From the NCBI GenBank assembly GCA_016931895.1, contig JAFGDY010000240.1, forward strand, positions 1-49,010: a DNA stretch of 49,010 nt, in the 5' to 3' direction. This document shows positions 8,839 to 17,112 of the stretch, piece by piece; positions within the stretch are counted from its first letter, which is position 1, and each line of letters begins with the position of its first letter. This DNA comes from Anaerolineae bacterium. Lineage in GTDB: Bacteria > Chloroflexota > Anaerolineae > 4572-78 > J111. The position numbers and the translations under genes are program-made. Below the pieces are notes generated by a model, which was not told the DNA's origin, did no database searches, and worked only from the letters and a program-made list of their open reading frames with translations.

Positions 8839-8867
8839 ATTTTAGCATACTTGTATTTGGCTGTCAA
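8839..8867 (-). promoter_or_regulatory. Sigma-70-type promoter of the gntR-led sugar operon
   Basis: On the minus strand TTGACA (8867-8862) and TAAAAT (8844-8839) are separated by exactly 17 bases. Transcription would start near 8832, inside the predicted operator, about 70 bp before the gntR ATG. Confidence 0.75.
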
Positions 8868-8905
8868 GTCGGTTATTAGCCAGCAGTAATTCTCAATATG
8901 ATTTT

Positions 8906-9061
8906 TTAGCGGGTATCAGGGTTGAGTTCAAGTTGTTGGATAATAAACTCCGGGAGGTGTTGCCAACTCTTGAAATAGAAGTAACGGGTTAAGACGCGGA
9001 TATCATTGAAAAAGGTCTGGCGAGTAGCCAATTCTTGTCGTAACAAGTTAACGCATCCCAT
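8906..9061 (-). pseudogene. Transposase-like C-terminal remnant (51 codons)
   Basis: A short open frame from ATG 9061 to TAA 8906 encodes a protein-like sequence (LATRQTFFNDIRVLTRYFYF, then KSWQHLPEFIIQQLE). The composition and the TR-FF-D-R-LTRY-F-SW-HL-FM/I pattern recall the C-terminus of DDE transposases that are abundant in Chloroflexota; this is from memory, not from a search. It has no Shine-Dalgarno and nothing recognisable upstream, so I read it as a fragment left by an insertion element rather than a working gene. It separates the sugar operon promoter from the methyltransferase gene. Confidence 0.45.
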
Positions 9062-9156
9062 TGATTCTCAGCCGAAGTATTCGTACAATATTTGGCAATA
9101 TGCCGAAATCTGGGGTAGAATACAACCAAATTCTATGCCCAAAAGGTATCATTGAA

Positions 9157-9945
9157 ATGACCTCACAACTTCCCCCCCTTGCAGACATTCCCATTCCCGA
9201 TAGCATCCCGGAGGATTCTCACTGGTGGTTTGCCAGCCGCACCCGCGCCCTGAATGCGGTGATTGAACCGCTATTGCCCAAAACGCCGGATTTCCGCTTG
9301 CTGGATGTGGGCTGTGGGGCCGGCAATATGATCCATCATCTCAGCAAATACGGCCGGGTCAAAGGATTAGAGATTGACGCCCGTCCGGTAAAAGTGGCGC
9401 GGCAAGAACGCGGCTACGATGTAGACCTGTTTGACGTGACCCAGCCCATGCCGTTTGATGATAACTCTTTTGACGCCGTGACCGCGCTGGATGTGATTGA
9501 ACACAACGAAGATGATATGGCTATTCTGGCCGATAGCTATCGCATTCTCAAACCGGGCGGCCATATGATTATCACCGTGCCGGCTTTTATGTTTTTATGG
9601 AGCCACAACGACGACATCAATGCCCATGTACGCCGCTACACGTCGGATGAACTCAAACAGAAACTCGCCCAAACCGGCTTTGAGGTCAGCCGCGTTACCT
9701 ACAACAACTTTTTTGTTTTCCCGCTGGCGGCGGCGCTCATTTTGCTGCGGCGCTCTTCCAAAGCCGAACCCGAATTGGCCTCGCATCACTTGAGTGAAGA
9801 AGAGTATCAGGTGGAAATGGAACCGGCCTCGCCGCCGGTCAACGCTGTGTTAACGGTTGTAGGCCAGGTTGAGGCCGGTTTGATCCGCTATGTCAATTTA
9901 CCGTTTGGTACCTCGCTGATTGCGGTGGGCCAAAAGCCCAAGTAG
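9157..9945 (+). CDS. Class I SAM-dependent methyltransferase
   Basis: The frame is open from 9061, but ATG 9157 has AAAGGT nine bases upstream and begins a natural N-terminus, giving 262 residues. Motif I is LLDVGCGAGNMIHHL, followed by the acidic end of strand 2 (GLEIDARPV), motif II/III FDAVTALDVIEHNED and post-motif LKPGGHMIITVPAF: a Methyltransf_11/23 fold. The acceptor cannot be predicted; similar proteins near glycosyltransferases methylate sugars or lipids, and the hydrophobic FFVFPLAAALILL helix near residue 190 hints at membrane contact. A small gene follows 19 bp downstream. Confidence 0.88.
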   Translation: MTSQLPPLADIPIPDSIPEDSHWWFASRTRALNAVIEPLLPKTPDFRLLDVGCGAGNMIHHLSKYGRVKGLEIDARPVKVARQERGYDVDLFDVTQPMPFDDNSFDAVTALDVIEHNEDDMAILADSYRILKPGGHMIITVPAFMFLWSHNDDINAHVRRYTSDELKQKLAQTGFEVSRVTYNNFFVFPLAAALILLRRSSKAEPELASHHLSEEEYQVEMEPASPPVNAVLTVVGQVEAGLIRYVNLPFGTSLIAVGQKPK

Positions 9946-9964
9946 TAACTGAGGAGGCGTAAAA

Positions 9965-10234
9965 ATGGCTAAATTAAAAAACGGTCCCGTAGAAGATTTT
10001 GTACTGACCGATTGGCTCAAAGAAGGCGCAAAGGGAATGCACCACAAAATGGAAGAAAAGCGGGGGAAGATGAAGCGAAGATTCCAAAATCGTACCCGCA
10101 ATTTTGATACAACTGAATTTCGCAGCCATCTGCGTCAAGCCCGTAAAGAACAGTTGCTGGCTGTGCGCAGTCTGGTTGATAGCGCTCTGGAATGCATCAA
10201 GGGCGAAGAGATTGGTCAGAAAGCGCCGCAGTAA
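9965..10234 (+). CDS. Small basic helical protein of unknown function
   Basis: I do not recognise this 89-residue protein. GAGGAGG six bases before ATG 9965 and close spacing to the methyltransferase make it a credible gene. It is rich in Lys/Arg (KMEEKRGKMKRRFQNRTRN) and predicted mostly helical, with a C-terminal half (HLRQARKEQLLAVRSLVDSA) that looks amphipathic. It has no signal peptide and no cysteine cluster. Its stop codon directly abuts the stop of the convergent hydrolase gene. Confidence 0.75.
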   Translation: MAKLKNGPVEDFVLTDWLKEGAKGMHHKMEEKRGKMKRRFQNRTRNFDTTEFRSHLRQARKEQLLAVRSLVDSALECIKGEEIGQKAPQ

Positions 10235-10957
10235 TCACACACTCAAAATTTTCTTCACCCACACCCGCAAATCTCTGATGCCCTGCACATGCATTTTATG
10301 CCCCACGTTGTACTCAGCGTAAGTCACTTCCGCCCCCAATTGGGTGTAAGTTTCACAGGCTTGCTGCGCCTCACTTAAAGGCACAATTTCATCGCGGGTT
10401 CCGTGCGCAATAAACACCGGCAACCCGTTCAAGGATATTGCTTGCGGAATCAACCCCGGCAACTGGAACCCCATTCCCAAAAGCAAAGCCACCCCCATCA
10501 CCAATTCCGGCCGGGCCATCACCAGACTATTGGCTACGGCTGCACCCTGGCTAAAACCAATCAGCAGTAACCGGGAGGAGTCAACCGGATAAAGTTGGGA
10601 CAAGCTGGTTAAAAAATCTTCCAATTTGGTAATGGCAGTTAATAGCGACTCCGGGTCTGTCAGGTGCAGGGGGTCGTCTCGGTAAAACCAGGCGTAGCCG
10701 CTATTTTTTAGTTCAAGTGGGGCGCGCGGCGTCACCACAGCCACATTGGGCGGCGGCACCTGCTTAAAAAGCCACATCGAACTTTCATCGCCGCCCCAGC
10801 CGTGCAGCATCACTATCACCGGCACGGGATGAGCCGAACTTGCCTCTTGCGGCAATCGCACACAGTGAACCAGGCCGCTGGTGGTGGATTCATGGCAGTC
10901 CGGTCCGGCCCAATCCACCGGGCCGGCGCTGGCGGGTAAGTCTGGTTTGTTTGACAT
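10235..10957 (-). CDS. Alpha/beta hydrolase, phospholipase/carboxylesterase type
   Basis: The 240-residue protein fits the PF02230-like esterase family. The oxyanion region VMLHGWGGDE, nucleophile GFSQGAA, the acid in HGTRDEIVP and the base in NVGHKMH appear in correct order, giving a Ser-Asp-His triad. It would hydrolyse carboxylic esters of small substrates in the cytoplasm; no signal peptide is present. Gene order on the minus strand is alcohol dehydrogenase, then this gene 18 bp later, so they probably share a transcript. The stop codon TGA is immediately next to the convergent TAA of the small basic gene, with no room for a terminator. Confidence 0.88.
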   Translation of the reverse strand: MSNKPDLPASAGPVDWAGPDCHESTTSGLVHCVRLPQEASSAHPVPVIVMLHGWGGDESSMWLFKQVPPPNVAVVTPRAPLELKNSGYAWFYRDDPLHLTDPESLLTAITKLEDFLTSLSQLYPVDSSRLLLIGFSQGAAVANSLVMARPELVMGVALLLGMGFQLPGLIPQAISLNGLPVFIAHGTRDEIVPLSEAQQACETYTQLGAEVTYAEYNVGHKMHVQGIRDLRVWVKKILSV

Positions 10958-10975
10958 TTCAGTCCACCCTAATGA

Positions 10976-11932
10976 TCATCCAGTTGAAAGTAAAACCTTA
11001 AGCACGCCCGGCGCAGCGGCGCGTTCAAACGCGGCCACCGCCTCATCCAGGGGAAAGGTGTCGTGGATGAGCGACTCTACATCCACCAACTTCTGTTCCA
11101 GCAATCGCAGCGCCGGGGCAAACGGGCCGCAGCGCGAGCCGAGCAATTCAATTTCATCCACCACAACCATACTCATATTGAGCGATAGATCGCCATGATA
11201 GGTGCTTTTTAGAATCAACTTGCCGCGAGGCCGCACAAGCTGGCGGGCGGCGGCAAAACCTGCGGCGTTGCCGGTGGCCTCAACCACAATATCCGCGCCC
11301 GGTTCAAGTTTGTCATCCGTGGTTTGGGTACGAATGCCGCGTTTTTCCAAAATAGTCAATTTGTTGGGATACCGGCCCACCACCAGTAAATCGCAGCCGG
11401 TCAGTTGGAGCACTTGGGCAATCAGCAATCCCAACTTACCGTCGCCCAACACCACCACCCGGTCGGTGGGCCGAACGTGGCAACGCTCGGTGATTTCGCA
11501 GGCGGCGGCCAACGGTTCGGTAAATACGGCCCATTCATCAGGCAATGAGTCGGGCAAGGGGTACAGTAGGTGGGTGGGTAATGTGAAATAATCGGCAAAA
11601 GTACCGTTGCGCCGGTCAATACCCAAAGTGGTGCGCCGGGGACAATGGGTGGGGTCGCCCCGCCGGCAGGTGTCACACTCCCGGCAGTAGGCGTTGATCT
11701 CGCCCACAACGCGCTGCCCGATCAACTCTGGCGCATCAGCGGCGCGAATCACTTCGCCCACAAACTCGTGGCCCATCACGCCCTGAAAGCCCATATAGCC
11801 GCGCATGATCTCCAGGTCGGTGTTGCAGATACCGGCCAGACGGGTACGAATTAAGGCTTCGCCCGGCGGCGGTTCAGGCTCCGGCATATCCGCTCGATAC
11901 TGCAAGGTTTGGTCAAAATAGAGCGCGCGCAT
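10976..11932 (-). CDS. Zinc-dependent alcohol/polyol dehydrogenase (MDR family)
   Basis: ATG 11932 follows GGAGGTGATC directly, so I prefer it over an earlier in-frame start; the product has 318 residues. Catalytic-zinc ligands are Cys in GICNTDLE and His-Glu in MGHEFVG; the structural zinc loop is CRECDTCRRGDPTHC with four cysteines. The Rossmann region is RVVVLGDGKLGLLIAQ. This is the medium-chain dehydrogenase family (threonine dehydrogenase/sorbitol dehydrogenase-like). It oxidises a secondary alcohol or polyol with NAD(P). It is slightly shorter than the usual 340-350 residues. Substrate unknown; the next gene is an esterase. Confidence 0.9.
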   Translation of the reverse strand: MRALYFDQTLQYRADMPEPEPPPGEALIRTRLAGICNTDLEIMRGYMGFQGVMGHEFVGEVIRAADAPELIGQRVVGEINAYCRECDTCRRGDPTHCPRRTTLGIDRRNGTFADYFTLPTHLLYPLPDSLPDEWAVFTEPLAAACEITERCHVRPTDRVVVLGDGKLGLLIAQVLQLTGCDLLVVGRYPNKLTILEKRGIRTQTTDDKLEPGADIVVEATGNAAGFAAARQLVRPRGKLILKSTYHGDLSLNMSMVVVDEIELLGSRCGPFAPALRLLEQKLVDVESLIHDTFPLDEAVAAFERAAAPGVLKVLLSTG

Positions 11933-11997
11933 GATCACCTCCCCATCATAAAGATTGGAGAGCAAACCGGCTCTCCAATCTTTTATCTCTTATTCGC

Positions 11998-13329
11998 CTA
12001 CTTAATCTCAAGCAATTCTACTTCAAAAATCAAAGTGGCGTTGGGCGGAATAACACCCCCTGCGCCACTTTCACCGTAGCCTAATTCTGGGGGGATGACC
12101 AGTTGGCGTTTGCCGCCCACCTTCATCGTCGCCACCCCTTCATCCCAGCCGGGAATAACCTGCCCCATGCCCAGGTTAAAGTCAAACGGCGTGCCCCGGT
12201 CAAGCGAACTGTCAAACTTGGTGCCGTTTTCCAGCCAGCCGGTATAATGCACCACCACCTGCTGCCCTTGCTCCGGCGAGTCGCCGGCGCCTTCGGCAAA
12301 ATCATAATATTTCAGGCCGCTCTCGGTGGCGGTGTAATCGGCTTCATCCACCTCGGTGGCAGCGGTAGGAGCGCCGGGCAAAATGTCAAGCAGTTCCACC
12401 TCAACAATCATGGTGGCGTTGGGCGGAATAAGGCCGGGCACACCCTCTTCGCCAAAGGCCAGTTCCGGCGGCACAACCAGTTGGCGTTTGCCGCCCACTT
12501 TCATGGCCGCGATTCCTTCATCGGTGCCGGGAATAAATTTTCCGGCCCCAAGCTGGAAGGTTATTGGCTGGGCTCTGTCCAAAGAGCTGTCAAACCGGGC
12601 GCCATCTTCCAGCCAGCCGGTATAATGAATGCTGACAATTTGCTCCATTTCACTTGTGTCGCCGCTGCCGGTTTTAAGGTCGTAATATTTTAACCCTGCC
12701 TCGGTAACCGTGTAATCCGATTCGGCGACTTCAGCCGGAGAGTCAGGGGCGCCGGGCAAAATGTCAAGCAATTCTACCTCAAAGTATAACCACGCGTTGG
12801 GCGGAATAACGCTGCCGTCGCCCTGCTCGCCAAATCCCAATTCTGGGGGAAGGATGAATTTGGCTTTGCTGCCCGCCTGCAATAAAGCAAACCCTTCATC
12901 CCAACCGGGCATGATCCTTTCTTCCCCTATTGGAAAAGCCAGGGGTTCGCCAAACTCGTATGAATTTCCCAACGAGGTGCCGTCGGCCAGCCAGCCATTA
13001 AAATGCACTTTAACCACTTCGCCTTTTTGCGGAGTGGGGCCAGAACCTTTGCTGACAATCATATATTGCAAGCCGCTATCGGTGGTGATCATGTCTGCTG
13101 CCGGGAAATTGGCTTCTATTTCGGGGTCGAGCGAGATTTCTGTTGACTCATCAACCGGCGCTATGGTTGCCACCGACTCAACCTCGGCGATTGCGCCGGC
13201 TTCTTCGGTGGGGGCAATCGCTTCAGTGGCTACATCCGGGGTGTCTGTTGGCTGCAATTCGGCTGTGGCCGGCGCGCCGCAGCCCGCCAGTAAAACAGCC
13301 AAAATTACAACAAGATAATAAAATTTCAT
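11998..13329 (-). CDS. Lipoprotein with three tandem FKBP-type peptidyl-prolyl isomerase domains
   Basis: The 443-residue protein starts with a lipoprotein signal (hydrophobic stretch, LLAGC with Cys17) and a Thr/Glu-rich linker to about residue 80. Three FKBP domains follow at roughly 82-192, 203-315 and 328-443, each containing GWL-DG and PPELGFGE-type blocks. Domain 3 keeps the canonical [12 protein letters not shown] and LGYGE residues; domain 2 has FDSS but IPGT for IPGW; domain 1 lacks FD altogether. It would speed prolyl isomerisation of exported proteins outside the membrane. ATG 13329 has AAGGAG upstream. Most bacterial FKBPs have one domain, so the triplication is notable. Confidence 0.93.
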   Translation of the reverse strand: MKFYYLVVILAVLLAGCGAPATAELQPTDTPDVATEAIAPTEEAGAIAEVESVATIAPVDESTEISLDPEIEANFPAADMITTDSGLQYMIVSKGSGPTPQKGEVVKVHFNGWLADGTSLGNSYEFGEPLAFPIGEERIMPGWDEGFALLQAGSKAKFILPPELGFGEQGDGSVIPPNAWLYFEVELLDILPGAPDSPAEVAESDYTVTEAGLKYYDLKTGSGDTSEMEQIVSIHYTGWLEDGARFDSSLDRAQPITFQLGAGKFIPGTDEGIAAMKVGGKRQLVVPPELAFGEEGVPGLIPPNATMIVEVELLDILPGAPTAATEVDEADYTATESGLKYYDFAEGAGDSPEQGQQVVVHYTGWLENGTKFDSSLDRGTPFDFNLGMGQVIPGWDEGVATMKVGGKRQLVIPPELGYGESGAGGVIPPNATLIFEVELLEIK

Positions 13330-13362
13330 AACAATCTCCTTGTGAAGTTAAAACATCCAGAA

Positions 13363-13404
13363 ATAATAGCGGAAGGGGTCAAATTATCCAAATGCGTTTG
13401 ACCC
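13363..13404 (-). promoter_or_regulatory. Promoter of the triple-FKBP gene with overlapping inverted repeat
   Basis: On the minus strand TTGGAT (13391-13386) and TATTAT (13368-13363) have a 17-base spacer. A perfect 8-bp inverted repeat, GGGTCAAA (13376-13383) and TTTGACCC (13397-13404), spans the spacer and the -35 box, a position typical of a repressor operator. No T-run follows it, so it is unlikely to be a terminator. Confidence 0.5.
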
Positions 13405-13507
13405 GAATCATTCTTCGTTCAGGCGCGCTTTTCAATTGCAGGCCGATTGAGGGAAAATGTTCAATTGGGCCATTGGTCAGGCCGCAGCGGCTATGGCCGG
13501 TGAAAGG

Positions 13508-14365
13508 CTAAAACAAACTCATCTGCTCCGCGTCGGCCGTGTCTGGTTTTTCAGACTGGCGGGCAATTGTTATTTCGGCCACAAGTTGGGGTAATTTTTG
13601 AAAATCTTCGGTGATCAGGGGACGCCACTTGGCCTGGTGCAAGGCTGCGGCCGGATGGAACATAGGCACCACCAGCCGGTTGCCGACCCGCCGGGGCTGG
13701 CCGTGAAGCTGGCTGATGGAAGCGCCGGGGAAATAACGATACATTGAAAAGCGGCCCAGGGTGACAATCACTTTGGGATCAATCAACTCAATCTGTCGAT
13801 CCAGGTAATCTTTACAGGCCGCCAATTCTTCGGGCTGGGGATCGCGGTTGTTGGGCGGGCGGCATTTGACCACGTTGGCGATAAATACATCCTGGCGTTG
13901 ATAGCCGGCGTCGTGGAGCAACTGGTTAAGAAATTTACCCGACGCTCCCACAAAAGGCCGGCCTTGTTTATCTTCGTGAAAACCCGGCCCTTCGCCAATG
14001 AGCATGATGTCGGCCTGGGGATTGCCTTCGCCGGCCACGGCTCGACTGCGGCCCTGTTGACTCAAAGGGCAGCGGGTGCAATCGTGCACGGCGCGGGCTA
14101 TTTGGAGCAAATCCATTTCAGACACCGGCGGCAGGTCAGTCGGGTCTACCAGGGCGATGGGATAATCTCGCACCCATTCTTTGCTGCCGCTGGCTTGCCG
14201 AAACCACTCGCCCGCGGGGCTGAGCATCCAGGTATCGCTCCATTCATCTTTTAACTGCATTTTGCGCAGCGTAGCATCCCGCTGCGCCTCGGTGATTTCA
14301 CCGTTGGCGCAACGGGTTTTGACTGCTTCAACCTGGTTTTGAAAGTCAACAAACAAATTGGGCAT
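13508..14365 (-). CDS. Family 4 uracil-DNA glycosylase with N-terminal extension
   Basis: The 285-residue protein removes uracil from DNA in base-excision repair. Iron-sulphur ligands are Cys96, Cys99, Cys168 and Cys184; the active-site block is GEGPGFHEDKQGRPFVG (about 124-140) and the second motif is FHPAA near residue 237. This is the 4Fe-4S type 4/5 superfamily, usually about 200 residues; here 85 extra residues precede it, with a D-W-LSPAGEWFR segment of a kind also seen in other Chloroflexota proteins. The last five residues are QMSLF, close to the bacterial sliding-clamp binding consensus QL-S/D-LF. ATG 14365 is the first start of the frame. Confidence 0.92.
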   Translation of the reverse strand: MPNLFVDFQNQVEAVKTRCANGEITEAQRDATLRKMQLKDEWSDTWMLSPAGEWFRQASGSKEWVRDYPIALVDPTDLPPVSEMDLLQIARAVHDCTRCPLSQQGRSRAVAGEGNPQADIMLIGEGPGFHEDKQGRPFVGASGKFLNQLLHDAGYQRQDVFIANVVKCRPPNNRDPQPEELAACKDYLDRQIELIDPKVIVTLGRFSMYRYFPGASISQLHGQPRRVGNRLVVPMFHPAAALHQAKWRPLITEDFQKLPQLVAEITIARQSEKPDTADAEQMSLF

Positions 14366-14546
14366 GAGGCAAGTTAGGGCCTAACCAGTGAAATTCTTGC
14401 ACAACGAACAAGAATTCCCAATAGCACTTTCTTTTTGGTTCCGGCTTTGTCCGGGTTAGGAAGATAAAAATGGGAAAGTTAGAAGCGTTGGGGCCAACAA
14501 CGCCAGGCAGAATAAAACCAACCTTCTCATTTCAAACTGCTTATGT

Positions 14547-15185
14547 TTATTGTTTGGCCCCACATTCCGGGCAGAATTTGGCCCCGCTTTCCAATTCGGC
14601 GCCACATTGGCTACAGAACTTTTGGGTTTTAATTGGCGCGCCGCACTCGCTACAGAATTTGGCGTTGGGTTTAAGCGTGGCCCCGCAGTTGGGACAGCCG
14701 GCGCGCCGGTCGTCGCCCTCGGTGTACTGACTCACGTCATATTGCCGCTCGGTGACTTTTTGGCGCGACTGGTCGGCGATGGCCTGGGCCTGGGCCTGGC
14801 TGGCGGTAACGGCTGCATCGGGGGCGCAGTTCAAGCATAAACCCCGGCTCTCATTCCAACAGCGTTTGCGGCAAACCCATTCGTTGCAGGCGGGACACTG
14901 AAGAAAATATTTTCGGACCTCGGTGATGGCATCCTTAAAGCCCTGGTCGTGCGCTCGTTCCCAGGCCACCGAATGTACCCGGTCGGTGGCCTGGGCAATA
15001 TTGCTCACCAGCCCGCCCAAAAAACTACCGGCCACATCCATTGCTTCTGATAAGAGGCCGGTTTCAGAGGCGTCAAAGTGGGAGCGATAACCGCTATGGC
15101 AGCGCTCGCAGTAAAATTCCCATTGAAAGCCCCGGTCGGTGCTCAGGTCTCGATAGTTGCTGGTAAATTCAATCAGCTCGGTCAT
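14547..15185 (-). CDS. Multi-zinc-ribbon protein
   Basis: A 212-residue soluble protein with many Cys pairs. The N-terminal half has FYCERCHSGYRSH, then QCPACNEWVCRKRCWNESRG with LCLNC. The C-terminus carries three CPNCG/CSECG/CSQCG/CPECG ribbons, i.e. double-zinc-ribbon (DZR) modules. A Gln/Ala-rich helix (ASQAQAQAIADQSRQKV) joins the halves. Zinc ribbons like these generally mediate protein or nucleic-acid contacts; function is not known. It lies 52 bp downstream of rimI on the same strand and may be read through from the tsa block. Confidence 0.82.
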   Translation of the reverse strand: MTELIEFTSNYRDLSTDRGFQWEFYCERCHSGYRSHFDASETGLLSEAMDVAGSFLGGLVSNIAQATDRVHSVAWERAHDQGFKDAITEVRKYFLQCPACNEWVCRKRCWNESRGLCLNCAPDAAVTASQAQAQAIADQSRQKVTERQYDVSQYTEGDDRRAGCPNCGATLKPNAKFCSECGAPIKTQKFCSQCGAELESGAKFCPECGAKQ

Positions 15186-15236
15186 GGTTCGTCCTCATAA
15201 TCGTATAACATGAAAAAATATATCAGTATCCAGATT

Positions 15237-15824
15237 CTAATCCAATTCTTCTTTTTTGTCTATCTTGATTTGGGCCAAATGTTGGCCCAGCGTAGCCTGG
15301 CGTTGGCTAAGCATGGCCTGATAGTCAAGCGAAGCCAGGGCAGAGGTAGTTAAAATAAGAGCATCTTCGTGATTATCGTCATAGTAACGGGGCCGGCGCC
15401 CGACCTCTTGAAAATTGTATTTGTGGTACAGCGCCAGGGCAGTTTGGTTAGAGGGGCGCACTTCCAGGGTGGCGACGAGGGCGCCCAAGGCTTGCGCTTT
15501 TTTCAGCAAAAACAGCAGCATCCACTCGCCCAGGCCCAACCGCCGCCAATCCGGATGGATAGCCAGGGTCATCAGGTGCGCTTCATCGGCCATGAGCCAA
15601 AAACCACCCAGGCCGATGAGGGTTGTTTGGGTGGGGACGGGAGGACGGGTACGCAAGACAAAATAATGAGCTAACTTGTTTTGCTCGAGTTCGTAGGCGT
15701 AGGCTTTGCGGGGCCAGGGCATGGTGTAGGCGGCTTGCTCCACCGCCATTACCTGGGGAATATCGGCGGGGCGCATCGGCTCAAGGCAAAAGGGTAAGGC
15801 TTTATCACGCACAACCGGCCTCAC
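15237..15824 (-). CDS. rimI: Ribosomal protein N-acetyltransferase RimI-like
   Basis: Starting at GTG 15824, which overlaps the tsaB stop as GTGA, the product has 195 residues. The GNAT core shows MRPADIPQVMAVEQAAYTMPWP, the acetyl-CoA motif AIHPDWRRLGLGEWMLL and RPSNQTALALYHKYNFQEVG with YYDDNHEDALIL, all standard in RimI. RimI acetylates N-terminal residues such as that of ribosomal protein S18. The frame is open upstream inside tsaB, but those residues are low-complexity and unlike RimI. The 4-nt overlap indicates coupled translation with tsaB, a common arrangement in bacteria. A C-terminal tail of about 35 polar residues is extra. Confidence 0.9.
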   Translation of the reverse strand: MRPVVRDKALPFCLEPMRPADIPQVMAVEQAAYTMPWPRKAYAYELEQNKLAHYFVLRTRPPVPTQTTLIGLGGFWLMADEAHLMTLAIHPDWRRLGLGEWMLLFLLKKAQALGALVATLEVRPSNQTALALYHKYNFQEVGRRPRYYDDNHEDALILTTSALASLDYQAMLSQRQATLGQHLAQIKIDKKEELD

Positions 15825-16477
15825 GGCGACGACAGGTAGATAGGGGCCAGCGCATCGGGATCGTCCTGGAAACTTTCCTCCAGGCGAGCGGCGGCAATTT
15901 CGGCCAGGTAACCGGCTCGCCGCAGCCGGGCGGCCGGTGAGACCACCGTGGCTTTGTGTTGGGAGTCGCGCCACAAAATTTGGGCGGCCTCCTGGTCAAT
16001 CTCGCCGGCGCATAGGGCTTCTTGGTCAATTTGCCGGGCCAGGGCCGCAAAATTGGTCAAGCCCGGTTCATCAAGCGCCTGCCAATGGTCGTCAACGCGG
16101 GTATAACAGGCGGCCAGAATCCGGCCTCGCCCGGCCTGGACAATGGCCCATACCGGCAAATTGTCTGCGCGGAATGGATAGGCCACAATCTCCAGGGTAG
16201 GTACGCCCACCACTGGCAGTTTGTGGGGCAGGGCCAGGCCCTTGGCCACGGCCAGGCCAATGCGCAAGCCGGTAAAAGACCCCGGCCCCAACGAGACGGC
16301 CAGCGCCGTTAGATCGGCCACTTTGAGATTGGCCAATTTTAACATGCGGGCCAGACGCGGCATCAACTCAACCGTGTGCTTGCGGCCGGAAAACCACGAC
16401 TCTTCAGCAAAAATACTGTCGGGGTTGGCCAGGGCCAAACTGGCATATTGGGTGGCAGTGTCTATGGCCAGGATCAT
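15821..16477 (-). CDS. tsaB: tRNA threonylcarbamoyladenosine biosynthesis protein TsaB
   Basis: The 218-residue protein begins MILAIDTATQYASLALA and contains LGPGSFTGLRIGLAVAKGLA, the hallmark of TsaB (ASKHA fold, inactive paralogue of TsaD). TsaB with TsaD and TsaE transfers threonylcarbamoyl to A37 of ANN-decoding tRNAs. Length is normal. Gene order tsaE, tsaB, rimI on one strand matches many bacteria; tsaD is not in the window. No Shine-Dalgarno precedes ATG 16477. Confidence 0.95.
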   Translation of the reverse strand: MILAIDTATQYASLALANPDSIFAEESWFSGRKHTVELMPRLARMLKLANLKVADLTALAVSLGPGSFTGLRIGLAVAKGLALPHKLPVVGVPTLEIVAYPFRADNLPVWAIVQAGRGRILAACYTRVDDHWQALDEPGLTNFAALARQIDQEALCAGEIDQEAAQILWRDSQHKATVVSPAARLRRAGYLAEIAAARLEESFQDDPDALAPIYLSSP

Positions 16478-16520
16478 AAATACAGTTCTTTTGGACTATT
16501 GGATTTTAGGGCAGAACAAG

Positions 16521-17027
16521 CTATGATGTATAGTGTTGCGCAAAAGCAGTTTCCTTAAAAGCGGCCAGTACGGTGACAAAACGTTGGCTGTGCGAACGCA
16601 AAACAATGCGGCGCTTGGTTTCTTCCAGGTGATGCAGTTCCACGGTCAGGTAGTCATCCGGCAGAAAATCCTCGGCCCGGTCGGCCCATTCAATCAAGGA
16701 AACTCCGGCGCCATACAGATAATCTTCCAAACCAAAGGTAAAAACTTCGGTAGCCTGGTCAAGACGATAGAGGTCAATATGATACACAGGCAGCCGCCCC
16801 TGATACTCATTGACCAGGGTAAAGGTAGGCGAGTTAACCGGGTCGGTGACGGCCAGGCCCTGGCACACGCCCTGCGCCCAGCGCGTTTTGCCGCTGCCCA
16901 ATTCGCCCTCCAAGGCCAACACATCGCCAGGCTCCAGAAATTCGGCCAGGCGCGCGCCCAGGCGGCGCGTTTGCGCCTCGCTATGACTGATAAAATCAAG
17001 CGTATTTTGCCCAAAAATTGGCGACAT
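16521..17027 (-). CDS. tsaE: tRNA threonylcarbamoyladenosine biosynthesis ATPase TsaE
   Basis: The Walker A motif LEGELGSGKTRWAQG, SPTFTLVNEY and YHIDLYRL are diagnostic of TsaE, the P-loop ATPase that drives the TsaBD complex. Three starts are possible: TTG 17078, ATG 17051 and ATG 17027. Only the last has a GAGG upstream (11 bases), giving 168 residues and an N-terminus of normal TsaE length. It precedes tsaB by 43 bp. A divergent promoter for the neighbouring phosphoesterase lies just upstream. Confidence 0.93.
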   Translation of the reverse strand: MSPIFGQNTLDFISHSEAQTRRLGARLAEFLEPGDVLALEGELGSGKTRWAQGVCQGLAVTDPVNSPTFTLVNEYQGRLPVYHIDLYRLDQATEVFTFGLEDYLYGAGVSLIEWADRAEDFLPDDYLTVELHHLEETKRRIVLRSHSQRFVTVLAAFKETAFAQHYTS

Positions 17028-17083
17028 GCGGCAAATTTCCTCATTGGGCATTATACTCTGATTGTTAGAGAGGGACAAAGGCT

Positions 17084-17112
17084 TTGGCAGAATTATATGA
17101 ATATGGTATTAT
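17084..17112 (+). promoter_or_regulatory. Predicted promoter of the metallophosphoesterase gene
   Basis: TTGGCA (17084-17089) and TATTAT (17107-17112) are spaced by 17 bases. A short palindrome TCCCAAATTTTGGGA follows at 17147-17161 in the leader. Confidence 0.55.

Noticed and set aside
14366-14546. Inverted repeat AATTCTTG/CAAGAATT upstream of the glycosylase gene as a terminator
   Set aside because: No T-run follows on either strand and its position fits neither gene end clearly.
15825-15974. Longer start of the RimI-like frame inside tsaB
   Set aside because: The extra residues are Arg/Gly/Pro-rich shadow sequence, and the GTGA overlap gives a natural start.
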